From: Anaeramoeba flamelloides
Lineage: Eukaryota; Metamonada; Anaeramoebidae
Reading direction: 5' to 3'
DNA length: 64,000 nucleotides
NCBI GenBank assembly: GCA_027625915.1
Contig: JANTQA010000016.1
Span: 1,617,001-1,681,000, forward strand
The number at the start of each line of letters is the position of its first letter. Within the stretch, counting starts at the first letter, position 1. The notes under the pieces are model-generated. The model was not told where the DNA came from and ran no database searches. It saw only the letters and a program-made list of their open reading frames with translations. Positions 11,590 through 23,797 of this stretch are shown here, in pieces. The position numbers and the translations under genes are program-made.

Positions 11590-13089
11590 ATAAGTAAAGT
11601 ATAAACTTCTGATAATTAGTTGGAGTTTAGGTCGGTTATTTATCTCATCTATGTATTTTCAATTTACTGAAGTAGACCTCTCAAAAAAATAGTGATAAAA
11701 ATCAACGAATTTTAGTGATCTCAATTTGAATACAGAATAAAGAGTAAATATCATGCTTTTCAAAATTATTTCACATCAAAATAACTTTTTTTTTATTTTT
11801 TTTTATATAAAAATTCATAATTTTTTTTTTCCATTAAAAGGGTAGTAAGAAAATTTTCCTCTGTAAGTTGGTCTGTTTTTTGAATTTAAAAGAATTCAGT
11901 AAAAATCACTTTTACTCTTTCTTGGGGTTTCTGTTACTTCCAAAAATCAAGATATTATCTTAATATAACGAAAAAAAAAAAAACAAGAAAAGCATTGTTA
12001 GTTTTTTTTAATTTCAAAAAATAAAGAAAATTTATCATTATTTTCCTTTTATTTCATAAAATAAAAAAAATGATAAAAAAGATCACCTTTATTTTTTTCT
12101 GAATTTGATATAATTGAGTAAAATCAAAATTTTAATCAATTTTTTTTAATTACTTTTAAGTTAGGCTCCTTATGATACTTTAAAGCACTAATTTAACCCA
12201 TAATTTGAATTAGAGATATTCTTGAATCAAGTACAAGTGCATGCCAATTCTATGAAGAATCGAACCCACTTATGAAACCAATATGTGTTTTATTTCAATT
12301 TTTTATTCTTTTTATAATAATCCAAAATGATTCAAATTAGTAAGAAGATTTCTTACATGAAAAAGTATCCTTTTTAAACAATCTGCTTATTTTTAATTTA
12401 AATCAAGAATTTTTGGTTTTTGAGAAAATGAGAAACAATCAGAAAAAAATATTAATAAGAAGAATATAACCCTGAGCTTTGGATTTAAAATTAGTCATGT
12501 AACTACTAGTTCATTGTCGGTTCTCAAAATCCACAATTATTTTCTAGATAAATTCTGTCTTGATGAAATTTTAATGTAATTTTTTATCAAGTAATACCTA
12601 CCACAACAATAAAAAAAAAAAAAGACAAATTGAAGTCCCAAAAAACAAGATTTGAAAGACATTAATACATAGCAAAAAACAAAAAAAAAAAAAAAATAAA
12701 ATAATAAAATAAAAATATAAATGGTAACCATTTACAGAATAACTATCCAGTTTTCAAACCTCGAGAATACTTTGATGAAAATTGAAAAAACGGAAATATT
12801 TACAAAGATTTATGATTCTTATAGTTTCGAAAATCAAAATAATTTAAAGACCAGTAAAAAGAAGGTAAAAAAATTATGATTTCAAACCCAATGATACAAC
12901 CTATAAATAATTTTTTTTATAAATCAACTTTTTTTCATTTGAATATCTTAATTGGAACAAAAAAAACTCCATTTTTTCTAGAATAAATAGATAATATTAT
13001 CTTTTAAAATTTTTTTATTTGTGATTTTTAAATATTAGATTAAGTGGAATATTAATACTAACCCAATGTATTATCTATGATTTCTAAAA
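11208..13089. other. Spacer
   Basis: The 3' flank of the TLDc-like gene followed by AT-rich DNA. It holds the TA/TG microsatellite at 11521-11588. A segment near 11876-11900 (TTTTTTGAATTTAAAAGAATTC) resembles one arm of the family I hairpin. A GGGTTCGATTC on the minus strand at about 12251 resembles a tRNA T-loop, but no cloverleaf surrounds it. Confidence 0.5.
11521..11588 (+). repeat. Compound TA/TG microsatellite
   Basis: An uninterrupted run of about twelve TA units is followed directly by about eighteen GT units, about 330 bp downstream of the TLDc-like stop codon. The array is perfect, which points to recent slippage. Confidence 0.95.
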
Positions 13090-13628
13090 TTTTTTTCCGT
13101 CAAAGTCACACAAAATTTTCTTTCCAATATCAAAAATTTTTTATAATTGATCTTTGAAGAATAAATAAGAAATAAGTTGAATAATAAACACGTCAATGGT
13201 TATTAGATATTATATATAAAGCAAAATAAATAAATTAATAAATTTATTTATAAATTACAAAACCCAAAATTCTTATATCCCCTATTGAGAAAAACTAAGA
13301 AGCCTAATTTTGATCTTCAATTGAAGATCCAAAGAAAATTCCAATAGAAATAAATATTATTTCTCTACAATCATTTTCACTATTTTAGCAACAATAGAAG
13401 AATACCATTTTATCAAGTGACTATGGATCTTGTAATAAAAAAAAATTACAAATTAATTAAATGTCAATCAAAAAAAAAAAATAAAGTAAAAATGTGCAAT
13501 GAGAAAAAATGAGATCAATATTGAAATTTCTTTCAAAACTAAGATTTTTTCTCTAAATATTGATTCAAATCCTTTAAAAAAAAATAATTAACACATAACA
13601 ATTGAGCAAATTTGACTGAAAAAAAATT
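13090..13628 (+). mobile_element. Family C non-autonomous DNA element, copy 1
   Basis: Non-coding element recognised by aligning three copies in this window: here, 61228-61929 (+) and 31965-32489 (-). Shared landmarks in order are a left end with TTTCCGTCAAA, then ATAATTGA(C/T)CTTTGAAGAA, AAATAAGAAATAAGT, AGAATAATAAAC, GAGAAAAAC, ATTCCAATAGAAAT and a right end whose reverse complement begins TTTTTTTTCAGTCAAA. The two ends are thus short imperfect inverted repeats. No open frame exists. The copy abuts a family A element on its right. Confidence 0.65.
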
Positions 13629-14171
13629 TATTTCATAAAAATATTCCAAAATATTTTGAAAAAATCAAAAAAAATCACTTTTTTTGAGAGAAAACGATAT
13701 ACAACCAATTCAAAAAAAAACAAATAATATAATAAAGATACAACATTTTATAAAACTTTAAAATAAAATATCTGATTTCCCTTCGATTTGAACTTTTATC
13801 ACAGATAAACCTCCAGAGACAAAAGATTTTATCATCAAGTTGTAAAAAAAATAACTACCAATTTTCACATTTTGGAAAATATCAACATAAATTGAGATCC
13901 GAAAATTTAAAATTGTTTATCAATATAATTTCAGACTAACAACAATTGAATTATTATTCATAATCAATATATGATTATTAACAAATTTTGATATCTTTAG
14001 TTAAATCAACTCCTTGTAAATAAACAAAGTTGATTCTAACAAACAAATTTAATTACTGTTAACAATCAATAAATAATGAATGACCATTTTGGATACATAA
14101 ATAGTTATATTAGAATCGAGTTTAATAAAGATTGTTTCAGTTAAATTTACACTACTTTTTTAGGAAGAGCT
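13629..14171 (+). mobile_element. Family A MITE, copy with interrupted left end
   Basis: This aligns with the body and right end of the family A element (best copy at 25509-26099). Landmarks are CTTTTTTTGAGAGAAAAC, TACCAATTTTCACA, GAGATCCGAAAATTT, AACAATTGAATTATTATT, and the right end CTTTTTTAGGAAGAGCT. The left ~100 bp of the family are missing, and the copy starts where the family C element ends. Either family C inserted here or the two were joined by a deletion. Confidence 0.6.
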
Positions 14172-14345
14172 TTGATATATTTTCAAAAATGCAATTGAGT
14201 TTTGTAAAAATTTTGAATTGAAGTTCAATTTATAAAAACAAACAAAAAAAAAAACAATTGTTTTTTCAAAAAAAAATAAAAATAAAAAAAAAAAATTCTA
14301 AAAAGTTGCTGAAAAATGTCAAAATTACTATTCAAATTTTTTGAA

Positions 14346-15746
14346 TTATTTTTTATTTTGTGGTGGATTTCGAAATACAAAACTTGTATTACGATTTACA
14401 AATGAATTTTGTTGCAGATTTTGCTGCTGCTGCTGTTGTTGTTGTTGTAAATCGGGGGGGATATAATTTGTAAATTGTATATTTTGAGAGTTATTTTGTG
14501 TGTTATACTGGAAATTCTGATTATTTCTGGAAATCCCATAATTTGGGATTATGGGTTGCTCTGTTTGTGTGTTGTAGTTAAAATTTTGATAGATATTTTG
14601 ATTTTGGAATTGGTTTGGAAATTGGTTTTGAATTAATGGCTGGTTCTGTGGTTGTTGGTAATATTGGATATTATTATTCTGATTTGTGAAAATTTGATTT
14701 CTATTTGTATTATTATTCATATTATTCATATTATTCATATAACTCGTATTCCTATTGCTCATGTTGTTCCTATTATTCATGTTACTTGTGTTATTCATAT
14801 TCCTATTGCTTTGAGTATTCGTATTTCTATTATTATTCGTCACATTATTGGTCGTCTTTTTATTGACGATTATAGGGATTGTTTGGATTTTTCTTCCGAT
14901 TTTGCTATTCTGCGATTTTTTTTGTAATCTTTTTCTTCTTGCAAGGTTTTTTTTCTTTCTTTTGCTTTGCCTTTCCTTTTCATCATCTGAAAATTCTTGT
15001 TCTTCAATAGGGATTTCCTTATCGTTTTCTTTTGATGCGTCTGATGGCTTTGAATAGTCAAGGTCATCTGTGCCAAGATAATTCGCAAAATCTGAACAAT
15101 AGAAAACCTGTTTATTTGGCGAGAAAGTTGATTGATCAATCGTTTTGTTTCGTGGGAGTTTAATCAAATAACAAGGCTCAATAACTGGGCCAAAAACTTC
15201 GGACACACGGCCAATGACAGTTCGATCTTGTAAAAAGATTATACTTCCAATTTTTAAAGGCAAAATGCCATGGGCTGATCGGACAATCACATTATACGAG
15301 AGACATGAAACAATATTGCCCAGATAATCCAATTTCATATTTTCAAGTTCCTTTGTTGGGATAGTGATTGGCTTGATTGTATTTTCAGATTCTTCTTCTT
15401 CAACAAGTGTTATATTGCTTTTATCCTCAACACATTCAGAATTTGATTTTGTCTTTCCAATCTCTTCAAGATCAGAATAGGAAGAAAGAGATGTTAACGA
15501 AGAAGAAGAAGAAGATCCGTCTTCAGCTTGAATACTATCAATCTTTTTTCTTTCATCATTATTTGGAATGTTTTGATTGGACACTTGTAAATTATGGAAT
15601 TGTTTTACTTCTTCTTCTTCTTTTTCTTTGTCACTTTGTTCATCAGAGTGATTCGATTCTGAATTAGATTCGTCAATAACCATAGACTGATCTTGCAACT
15701 CGTTGTTTGTTTCGTTTTCATTAAGTGTTGTATTTGGGTTGTTCAT
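14346..15746 (-). CDS. NAF1: NAF1, H/ACA snoRNP assembly factor
   Basis: A 466-residue protein. NAF1 binds the Cbf5/dyskerin core of H/ACA ribonucleoproteins in the nucleus during assembly and is later replaced by Gar1. Residues 1-125 are acidic and Ser-rich. Residues 139-235 form the Gar1/Naf1 RNA-binding-like beta-barrel domain, with LGNIVSCLSYNVIVRS, LKIGSIIF, DRTVIGRVSEVFGPV and YLIKL; VIGRVSEVFGPV is the family signature. Residues 245-260 hold EEQEFSDDEKE, a NAF1-type motif absent from Gar1, followed by a basic stretch at 260-290. The rest is Asn/Gln-rich low complexity with a nine-Gln run. The G/RGG tails of Gar1 are lacking, which supports NAF1 over GAR1. The start is the ATG at 15744-15746 and the stop is TAA. 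No intron was seen. Confidence 0.93.
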   Translation of the reverse strand: MNNPNTTLNENETNNELQDQSMVIDESNSESNHSDEQSDKEKEEEEVKQFHNLQVSNQNIPNNDERKKIDSIQAEDGSSSSSSLTSLSSYSDLEEIGKTKSNSECVEDKSNITLVEEEESENTIKPITIPTKELENMKLDYLGNIVSCLSYNVIVRSAHGILPLKIGSIIFLQDRTVIGRVSEVFGPVIEPCYLIKLPRNKTIDQSTFSPNKQVFYCSDFANYLGTDDLDYSKPSDASKENDKEIPIEEQEFSDDEKERQSKRKKKNLARRKRLQKKSQNSKIGRKIQTIPIIVNKKTTNNVTNNNRNTNTQSNRNMNNTSNMNNRNNMSNRNTSYMNNMNNMNNNTNRNQIFTNQNNNIQYYQQPQNQPLIQNQFPNQFQNQNIYQNFNYNTQTEQPIIPNYGISRNNQNFQYNTQNNSQNIQFTNYIPPDLQQQQQQQQQNLQQNSFVNRNTSFVFRNPPQNKK

Positions 15747-15955
15747 AAAACCTATTTTTTTTAAAAAAATTATTATTTTGATTACGCAATGATAAAAAAT
15801 GAAATTTAAAGATAATGTTGGGATTATTGTTGAAGGTTCGAGACTTTTTTATTCTTGTGTTTTTCTATTCTGACTTGTGAAGCAGATTTATTCAATAACT
15901 TTTCTTGTTTTTTTTATCACATGTTCCCATAATAAATTCACTCTTAAAGCGCTTT

Positions 15956-16030
15956 GGTTTTTTGAATTTAAAAGAATTGTTTAAAAGTCTTTGATCTTTT
16001 CTTTCTATTCTTTTGAATTATGGAAAAGCC
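15956..16030. repeat. Family I hairpin element, copy 2
   Basis: The inverted ends are GGTTTTTTGAATTTAAAAGAAT on the left (22 bp) and ATTCTTTTGAATTATGGAAAAGCC on the right. The right arm matches the right arm of the copy at 27035-27103, whose ends are better paired. About 75 bp long, with no coding capacity. Confidence 0.5.
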
Positions 16031-16549
16031 GTGCCCCTCTTAACATTTTAATGAACTTCCCTAATTCTCAACAAAAAGTTGGGACATTTCAATAAAGCGT
16101 CATCATTTTCATGATCTTTGATCAATGAAAGAAACCTAGAAGTATCCTTTATTTTTAATTATAGCTTTGTTACATTTTTTATTATTTTGGTTTGCTGATT
16201 AATTCAAAAATAAGTTTTTGAACTTTTTTCTTCAATTTCAATTATTTTTCTATCTTATAAATTCTCCCTCTTTAAATACATTTTTTAGAACAACAGTCTT
16301 GTAGTCAACTAATTTAAAAGTTTTCTTTGAATTTATCACAATAAATTCAGAGATCCAAACTTATGAAAAACATTTTCGAAAAGGGAAAGCGAACAAATAA
16401 GTTAAAAACATTTTTATGAATTTGTCATTCAAAAATGGTGTAAATAACCTTTGTTTTTTACTTTAACCCTTACCAAAAATTTAACTAATTGGTATTTGAA
16501 TTATAACCGGTAAAAATTTCTACAACATTTTCAATTTCCTTTTTCAGTA

Positions 16550-16654
16550 AAAAAACCACAAATACAATCCACTTCTTTGAGAACTTAATTTATAAAAGAA
16601 AAATATGGAAAAGGAAGTGAAAATTTTTTCCCATTTATTATTCAAATCCCAGTA
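16550..16654 (+). mobile_element. Family D element, right portion
   Basis: The end reads GAAGTGAAAATTTTTTCCCA then TTTATTATTCAAATCCCAGTA. The same ~100 bp occur at 42005-42110, and the same terminal inverted repeat closes both ends of the insertion at 61456-61614. No left end was found here, so the copy is partial or diverged. Confidence 0.5.
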
Positions 16655-18959
16655 TGTTTTTTATTGAAGGCTTGGGTATTGGAAGATATAGAAAAACACT
16701 TATATGTACTTGGTTTGTAATCAAATTGAAAATTGGGGTTAGATCTTGAATTAATATCAAAGATCAAAAAATATTAAATGGCTTAGTTTTAAAAATTTAG
16801 TCATCAAAAATAAATTTGTAAGATAAAATGATTTTTAATTGGGTAAGTACCTTTTTCAAATTTTCAATTCCACCATTTATGTGAAACTGAATGATTCAAA
16901 TCATTTCTTTAACCAAATATATTGATATTTTAATAAATACCGAAGTCGAATATATCAAGTATAATATATTTTCATACCAACTTTTAAAAAAATGGAATTC
17001 AAAAAATGAAAAGATTGATCAAAAAAAAAAATTAATACAAATTATTTATTTCTTGATCTTATCTATAACATTTGATATAATTATTTCTTCTGAATTTGGC
17101 TTTATTTTTAATTCTTCATTGAAATAATTTTGTTTGGGTTCCCAAAAAAGGATATTTATTAAATTAATATTCGGAAATAAATGTTTATTGGATTGATTCG
17201 TTTGATTTTATAATTATTTATTTTTCATTAAAATAAGAACTCAAAAAAATTCTGAATCTGATTGATAATTTTTTCTGAATTTTTCTTTTATTTTGGATTG
17301 AATATAAAGTAAAGGTTTTTTTGGTTTAGATAATTCAACCCCTTTTTATTTTATTTTTTCAAAATATCTTCTTTATTTAGGTTTTATTTCATAAAAATAT
17401 TTGACAATATAATTACGAAAGCAAATTTGTAAAAAAATGTTTTGTAATATAATAATAACTAGTAATAAGGTGAGAAATTCAATGTTATACCAAATCATTA
17501 ATATTCTTTCAAATTAAGAAGATAAGAGAAAAAAAACTTGGAAAATAGGCTTTTAAAGATTTTTTTTTTATTCAGTTTTGATTTTAACAAATTTATTTGG
17601 AAACTTGATCTTTCATGTTTGGATTTCGAGAAAAGATTTGTTTCAAAGACACACCTTCTCGAGTCTATTTTTTTGGTTTACTCTTGGACTAATTCCACTA
17701 ATTCGTATAAACACCTTTTTAGATCAAAAACACAATTTAATAAAACCAAAAATTTAATCAAAAAAAAATGTTAGAAAAATCCAAAAATCTAAGATTCAAC
17801 TCTGAATTATTTCGCTTTCTTTTCTTTTCACAAATAGAGCTGAGAATGGTGCTATTTATTTCTAAGTTTCAATTTCTGATGGAACTCAAAAAAAATATTT
17901 TTCAGGAATGTTCACACAATTAAAATTTTTTAAAATTGTAAAATGTAAACTCCTTTCAAAATCATTGGTCCATTAAAATACAAAATTCAAAAGAAAAATA
18001 TTTTTAATAATTGAAGTTATCTATTATAATACAAAAATTTGATTTTAATATTCAGTTCTATACTCAAGAGATATTTATTTTTTGTCTAAAAATAAAAGAA
18101 AAAAAAAATAAAAAAAACGGTTAAAACAAATTGGGACATTTATTGCAAATAAGAATTACATAAAAAATAGAAAATTTAAACAAGTAAAAAAAAACTTATT
18201 TATCGATTCTCCTTCCATTTGAAGAACTAAATCTAATCTCTTTTTCATATTTGAAACCTAATTTTTCATTAATTCATCTGTTACTTCTTTCTAATTTTTC
18301 ATTTTCATTTTCCATTTTAACAAAACACAGTACAAAAAATAAAAAAGAGAAAAAATGATTTATATTGCAAAATTTTCATTGTGAGGGGGGAAACTTCAAA
18401 AAGATACAAAAGTAATTTAAAATTCAAATGTAACATGGACCATTAATTATGAAATTTAGTTTACTTCCTTAATAACTGTAAAAATGATCTTTTTCACATA
18501 TTTTTCTCAATATATATATATATTTTAATCTTCCATTATCCTCATAATTCTTCATTAAAATTTATTTAAAGAACATTATTTCTAATTTATATGTTGTTAC
18601 CATCCCATTTTTGTGTTTATTTTATTTCTACAATCGGCCAATATTTTTTACCTGAGTAGTATTTTCATAATGAGTAAAAGTAAAAAACATTGGTTAGTTA
18701 TACCATAGTTGTTTAAAAAATTCATAAATCGAAATTATTCCATTTTTTTTTTTTTTTTACAGAAAAGGTATCCTGAAGAGAATAATAAATCTATTTGTCT
18801 ATTTCTGTGTTGGAATATTATTTTTAATAAATTTCTAAAATACTATTTTTCATTTAGTTTTTTGATTATGAATATAATAAGTTCTATAAGATTTGTGAAA
18901 ATTCAAATTTTCCATACAAATGTTGAATATTTCAAATAAAAGTGCCTTTTTTTTGTCTT

Positions 18960-19031
18960 GTTTTCTTGAGTTTTCTGTTTATTCCTTTAATCGATCAATT
19001 TTATTAATCAAACAGAAAATCTCGAGAAAAC
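18960..19031. repeat. Family H short palindromic element, copy 2
   Basis: The ends GTTTTCTTGAGTTTTCTGTT and AACAGAAAATCTCGAGAAAAC are inverted repeats and match the copy at 5623-5695. The two copies differ in the loop. Confidence 0.7.
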
Positions 19032-20002
19032 CCTTATTAACTTTTCATGAATGGAAAAGAAAATAGTAAATTCTTTTCTTTTTTTTTATATTCTTTTTTC
19101 ATTCTGAAAAAGTTCGGGCACCACAAGACAAATGTTTCTCGATTTTAATTACAGACTTTTGAATGATACTGTTGTCATAATAACCCTATCATACTGGTTA
19201 TAACAGTTCTTTTAAAATAACAAGTACCATTCTGTTTTTGAGAAAGTCAACATCAAACAAATTAAACAAAACCTAAAAAAAAGCCCGAATTAAATATGGT
19301 ACGGGTATCTAAAAGTTCTATTATATTAGTAAGATAATTCTAAAAATGAAAGTTCAAAAATGAAGAATATATACAAAAAATAGACTTAAATATTGATTGA
19401 AATTTTATATTAAAAATCAATAAATTCAAAAAAACAAAAATATTCTATAAAAAATTAAAAAGATCAATTCAATTCTAATTGAAAATTTTCACCAAAAACC
19501 AACAAGTTAACTTTCAAATTTGATTTTTTTTTAGGTTTACTATTTAGTCATGAATTATATTTTACATTGGAATAAGAATGGAAAAAAAAAAAAGTATGTA
19601 TTTAATTTGACCAGGATTTTTATTCTTTTTCTCGACAAATTTTGGGCAAACATTAAAAAAAAAAATTTTGAAATGATTTTTAAATCTAAATAAGGGTTTC
19701 CTTCCAAAACAAAATGTAAGTTGAAATATCATAAGTTACACTCTAAATAATTTAGTGAAAAACAAAACTAAATATCAAGTAATGTGGGAATTAGAATTAG
19801 ACAACAAATTTCTTCAAAAAAGAATAAAATTGGAGATCAAATAGCATTTCATCCACTTTAAATAACAAATTAGGCTTCCTTTTCAAGAAGAGTGGATCAA
19901 TATAGTAAAATACCATTTGAAATCATTTTTAGCAAAAGTACAACAGTATTCATTTTTTCAAAATATTTTTTTTCAAAAATACCTTTTCACAAACTAACAA
20001 TT

Positions 20003-21026
20003 ATGTTCACAATCTATGGCTTTGGAAGAAACACTAATAACGAATTAGGCTTAAATTCAGACACCAAAAGGCCACAAAAAATTACAAGGTTAAGCAATGA
20101 ACAAGTAACCCAAATCGCTGCCCCCTATCAGATGACTTTTTTCTTAACAAACACAAACAAGGTGATCGAATTTGGGAAAAACGCAGGTCGAGGACAAATC
20201 ACACATCAAATACAAGGAGAAAAAATTGTTTCAATTTCTGCAGGGACTTATCATTGTATAATGCTGTGTGAGTCTGGTAATGCTTATGGTATCCGGGAAA
20301 ACAAAAACGGGCAACTTGGGTTAGGTAATACTATCACACAGGGAAGGCCAACACTCATTCGCTTTTTCCAAAATAACAATCTTCGAATAACCCAAATAGA
20401 AACAAATTACTACAACACTTATTTTATTTGTGAAAACGGTGATCTTTATGGTTGTGGGTAAGTGGTTTTTTTCCTTTTTTATCAAAAAAGTCTTTTTTTT
20501 TAATTTTTTTTTTTTTATTTTTTTCCAAATTTTATTCTTTTTTTTTTTTCTTATTTTTTTTTCTTTTTTGTTCCTTTTTAATTTTTTTTTTTTCAGAATC
20601 TTTTTTGTGAATTTAAAAATATGTTCAGTAATTTTTCTCTTCAAATTGTAAAAAAAAAAAATCAAATGGGCTTATTGGTGAGTTCGGTGTTTTTCAATTT
20701 AGGATTATTGTTTGAGACAAGAATGTTTTTTTTTTTTTTTGTTGATTCCAAGTTACGAGAAATTATTTCAGATTCTTTATGAAGAAAGGGTGTCACAAAT
20801 TAGGAGATCTGTGTCTTTCATTGAACTACTCTTAAAACAAATGAAACAAATTTCGTTGGTGATTTGGGATAAAATTGGATTTTTATTTTCTAATTTATTG
20901 GTATTATCACAAGCGCAAAAACGAATTACAGCTGTTTTAAAAAAGTGGGGAACAAAAGTTTTAAAAGGTGTTACTCAAACATTACGAGCAGCAATTTATG
21001 AAAACATTGGACCTAATCTTTTTTAA
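20003..21026 (+). pseudogene. RCC1-repeat gene, 5' part readable, 3' part decayed
   Basis: From the ATG at 20003 the frame gives about 152 residues of RCC1 beta-propeller repeats: MFTIYGFGRNTNNELGLN, KIVSISAGTYHCIMLCESG, ENKNGQLGLGNT and ITQIETNYYNTYFICENGDL. The frame then meets a good donor, GTAAGT, at 20458. The only nearby pyrimidine-rich acceptor (TTTTTCAG ending at 20596) opens into a short non-RCC1 frame. Further on, traces of the same fold appear in shifting frames: SNGLIGEFG near 20668, and VSQI followed after a frame change by a TNETNFVGDLG-like stretch near 20790-20870. I therefore read the gene as a duplicate of the RCC1-BTB type that has lost its 3' half to frame changes. An unnoticed intron structure is the alternative. 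Confidence 0.55.
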
Positions 21027-22884
21027 AACAGCTGCTTCTCTTTTTTCTGTTTTACTGTTATGCAATTCAAAAATGAAAATTTTTTAGTTCAATGTCCAAA
21101 ATCAATTCAAAACTTTTACTGTTCTATTCAAATTTTGAAAAATAAATTTGATATAAAAGTTCAATCAGTAAAATAGCCAAACTACATCTCAAGACTTTTA
21201 TTATCAAATGATCTTCAGAAGATCTTGAGATTTTTTCAACCAATTTATAGAAACAATATTTGGGAACTTGAAATAAAAAATATCCTTTATTAATTAGAAA
21301 ATGACAGTATTAGTAAATTTGTAATTTATTCTCGAACTGTGAAACTTTGTGAGTATGTCTCGATCCGAAAGGAAACTTAACAGTATATATCTTATCTTCA
21401 AAATGACCAAAAATTAGATTTTATAAAGGAATGGAAATGTTGGAGGATGTTTATTTTTTGAATTTTGAAAAATTATTTTTTTGATTTACCAAATTTTTGT
21501 TTCTTCCTTAAACCTTTTCCTTCGAGTACTAAACCTAATTCGTAGTCATTATAAATATAAGATATATATTGTCAGGTTTCCTTTCACTTTGGTACATATC
21601 CGAAAAATTTCACACTTCGTAAACAAATTACGAATTAATTCACAAAACTTAAAAAATCTAGGCATCATTTTTTACACTTGCAATGTGTATAATGCTTTGA
21701 AACCTAAAAAATAGTGTTTATTTTCTAATTTACCAGCATTTAATAATAAATGTGAATGTATTTTACTCTCGCTATTTTAATTATTATTAATGGAATTTTA
21801 ACTCTTTTTTTTTTATTTTGTCAATGGACTTTTATTTAGATTCAAAAAAATGTTCTCAATTTTTTTTAATTTCTTTTCTTAATCTTTACATTTTTAAAAT
21901 GTATATTCAGAAAATTTAATATACTACAAGATAAAAACTTCCTTTCGAATCCATTTCTTAAGAAATTTATTTTCCCAAAGCTATAAGATCTACTTGATTT
22001 ATCAAATATAATTACCTTTGGTATTATCTTCAAAGACCAAAGATAATTCTTTTTATTCCAATTCTCAATTAACAATTATTTCAAAATAATACAAGATCTC
22101 AGATTATAATAAAACCAACAAAAACATTAAACAAACTTTGATTTTGTAAAGTTTTTTTTATTTGACAATCTATTATTTTCAATAAAAAATTAAATCAAAA
22201 TTTAAAAAACAAATTGGTTATGTGAGAAAATTGAAAAAAACAAACAAAACTGAATTTATTATTTTTAGGAATTGAATATATCCATTTGGGAAAAAAAGTC
22301 AAACAAGGAAAAAAAGTTCTACATAGTTTTCAATTGGAAACCTTAAGAGAATCACTGAAAAAGAAATGTATGATCAATTAATAAAAGAAAAAATTAAAGA
22401 CAAAATGTAGGACTCAACTCAATAACAGTTTTTTTTAATACTATCTTTTGGTATGGGCTTTTCTTTGATTGGTCTATTTGTTAAAAAATTTGTTGAAAAA
22501 ATTGACTTATTTTTGAGATCTTCAAAGCCACTCTTTCAGATTTCGATAATCAAGGAGATTTAGATTGTTTTGATTGGTTAATTTGATTGAAAATAATCTA
22601 ATGTATTATTCTTTGAAGTTAATTCATTTCTTTTTTTTTTTGGATATTACTTTTTCATTTTCAGTTTTCTGTGATTTCTGTGATTTCTGTGATTCTATTA
22701 ATGGTTCCCAATTAAAAAGTGTGTTGGTCTTTTTTTCCTGAACTATTATATTACTTTTATTCATCAATTTAAAAAAATTTTTCAATACAGCCTTTCCAAG
22801 TCTACCGTTAAATTTTTTTATAAACCAAGTTTCATATTTTGATTCTTTTTTTTGAATATCAGTCTTCTTATTCTGATTTTAAAA

Positions 22885-23246
22885 AAACAAGATATAACTA
22901 AATTCAATAAAAAACTGAAAATATGCTAATGTCACACGAACGATAAAATAAAGTTTTAAGTTTTTTCTTCATTCAAAATTCTTATCAAGATTAAACATCT
23001 TACAGAAAACAAATTATCTGATCAAAAAGAAAAAAATAACTACCTAATTTTCACACTTGAAAAATATCAAATAAAATTGAGAGCAGAAAATCTAGATATC
23101 TTTAATTAAAGTAGTTTCATTAGGGAACAAACAAAAATAATTATTATGAAGAATCAATTAATGATAAATAACAATTTTCGATATTTAAATAATAGTCGAA
23201 GAAAGCTATTTTAAAATAAATTTTCCCCGCTTTTTTGAAAATAGCT
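22885..23246 (+). mobile_element. Family A MITE, left-truncated copy
   Basis: The sequence aligns to the right 60% of the 25509-26099 element. Landmarks are AAAAAACTGAAAATATG, CTGATCAAAAAGAAAA, AATTTTCACACTTGAAAAATA, GAGAGCAGAAAAT and the right end CCCCGCTTTTTTGAAAATAGCT. The left part of the family could not be recognised. Confidence 0.65.
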
Positions 23247-23720
23247 TCATATTTGTGTATATGTTTATATTTTACATTATTTAAATGATTTTCACTCATT
23301 AACAAAATTTTAATCTTTGACAAAAATATTAATGATACTTTAATTTCTTTTTAATATTTATTAACTTAACAAGAAGATTAAAAACCCACTTCTTGAAAAT
23401 TGAAATAATTATATATGTTTAAAGTGAATCATAAGTTGGAAGATAAAATAAAAAAACTTTATTATTATTATTGAATTTTTCTAAAAAATTTAAAAATTAA
23501 ACAAATTTTAATATCCATTTTTGTTTCTAAAAAAGATTTAAATAGATAAAATTAAAATTAATGCATATTTTTTTGCAAAAAAAACTTAAAGTTTTATGTT
23601 TAATATGAAGACGATAAAAACAATAAAGGATCAAATTTCAACAAAAGAAAAATTCCTTTTCTTCAGAAAAATATTCTGTAAATTAATCATCAGTAATTAA
23701 GTGAAGTAAACAAATTTTAC

Positions 23721-23797
23721 AGAAAGGGAAAGGGAAACGGGGAAACTGTAAACTGTAAACTGTAAACAGGAAAGAGGGGAAAGGGGGAAAGGGGAAT
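23721..23797 (+). repeat. AAACTGT triplet array with purine-rich flanks
   Basis: Three tandem AAACTGT heptamers plus AAAC (23743-23767) sit between GGGAAAGGGAAACGGGG and GAGGGGAAAGGGGGAAAGGGG. On the minus strand the unit is AGTTTAC, one or two bases from the AGTTCAT unit at 3977-4039. Confidence 0.8.

Larger units (their letters stand above)
15747..20002. other. Spacer between NAF1 and the RCC1 relic
   Basis: This 4.2-kb AT-rich region includes the NAF1 promoter (divergent side) and ends at the RCC1 start. It contains the family I hairpin (15956-16030), a family D right end (16550-16654) and the family H palindrome (18960-19031). Open frames at 16891-17127, 17538-17774 and 18709-18939 have spacer-like composition and no recognisable domain. 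Confidence 0.5.

Noticed and set aside
12240-12265. T-loop-like GGGTTCGATTC on the minus strand
   Set aside because: No T stem, anticodon arm or acceptor stem could be drawn around it.
19099-19297. Possible inverted repeat with GTTCGGGC and GCCCGAATT
   Set aside because: The match is only about eight bases and does not extend, so it is likely chance.
20430-20665. Phe-rich frame across the end of the RCC1 relic, and its Lys-rich complement
   Set aside because: It is the translation of a poly-T intron-like tract.
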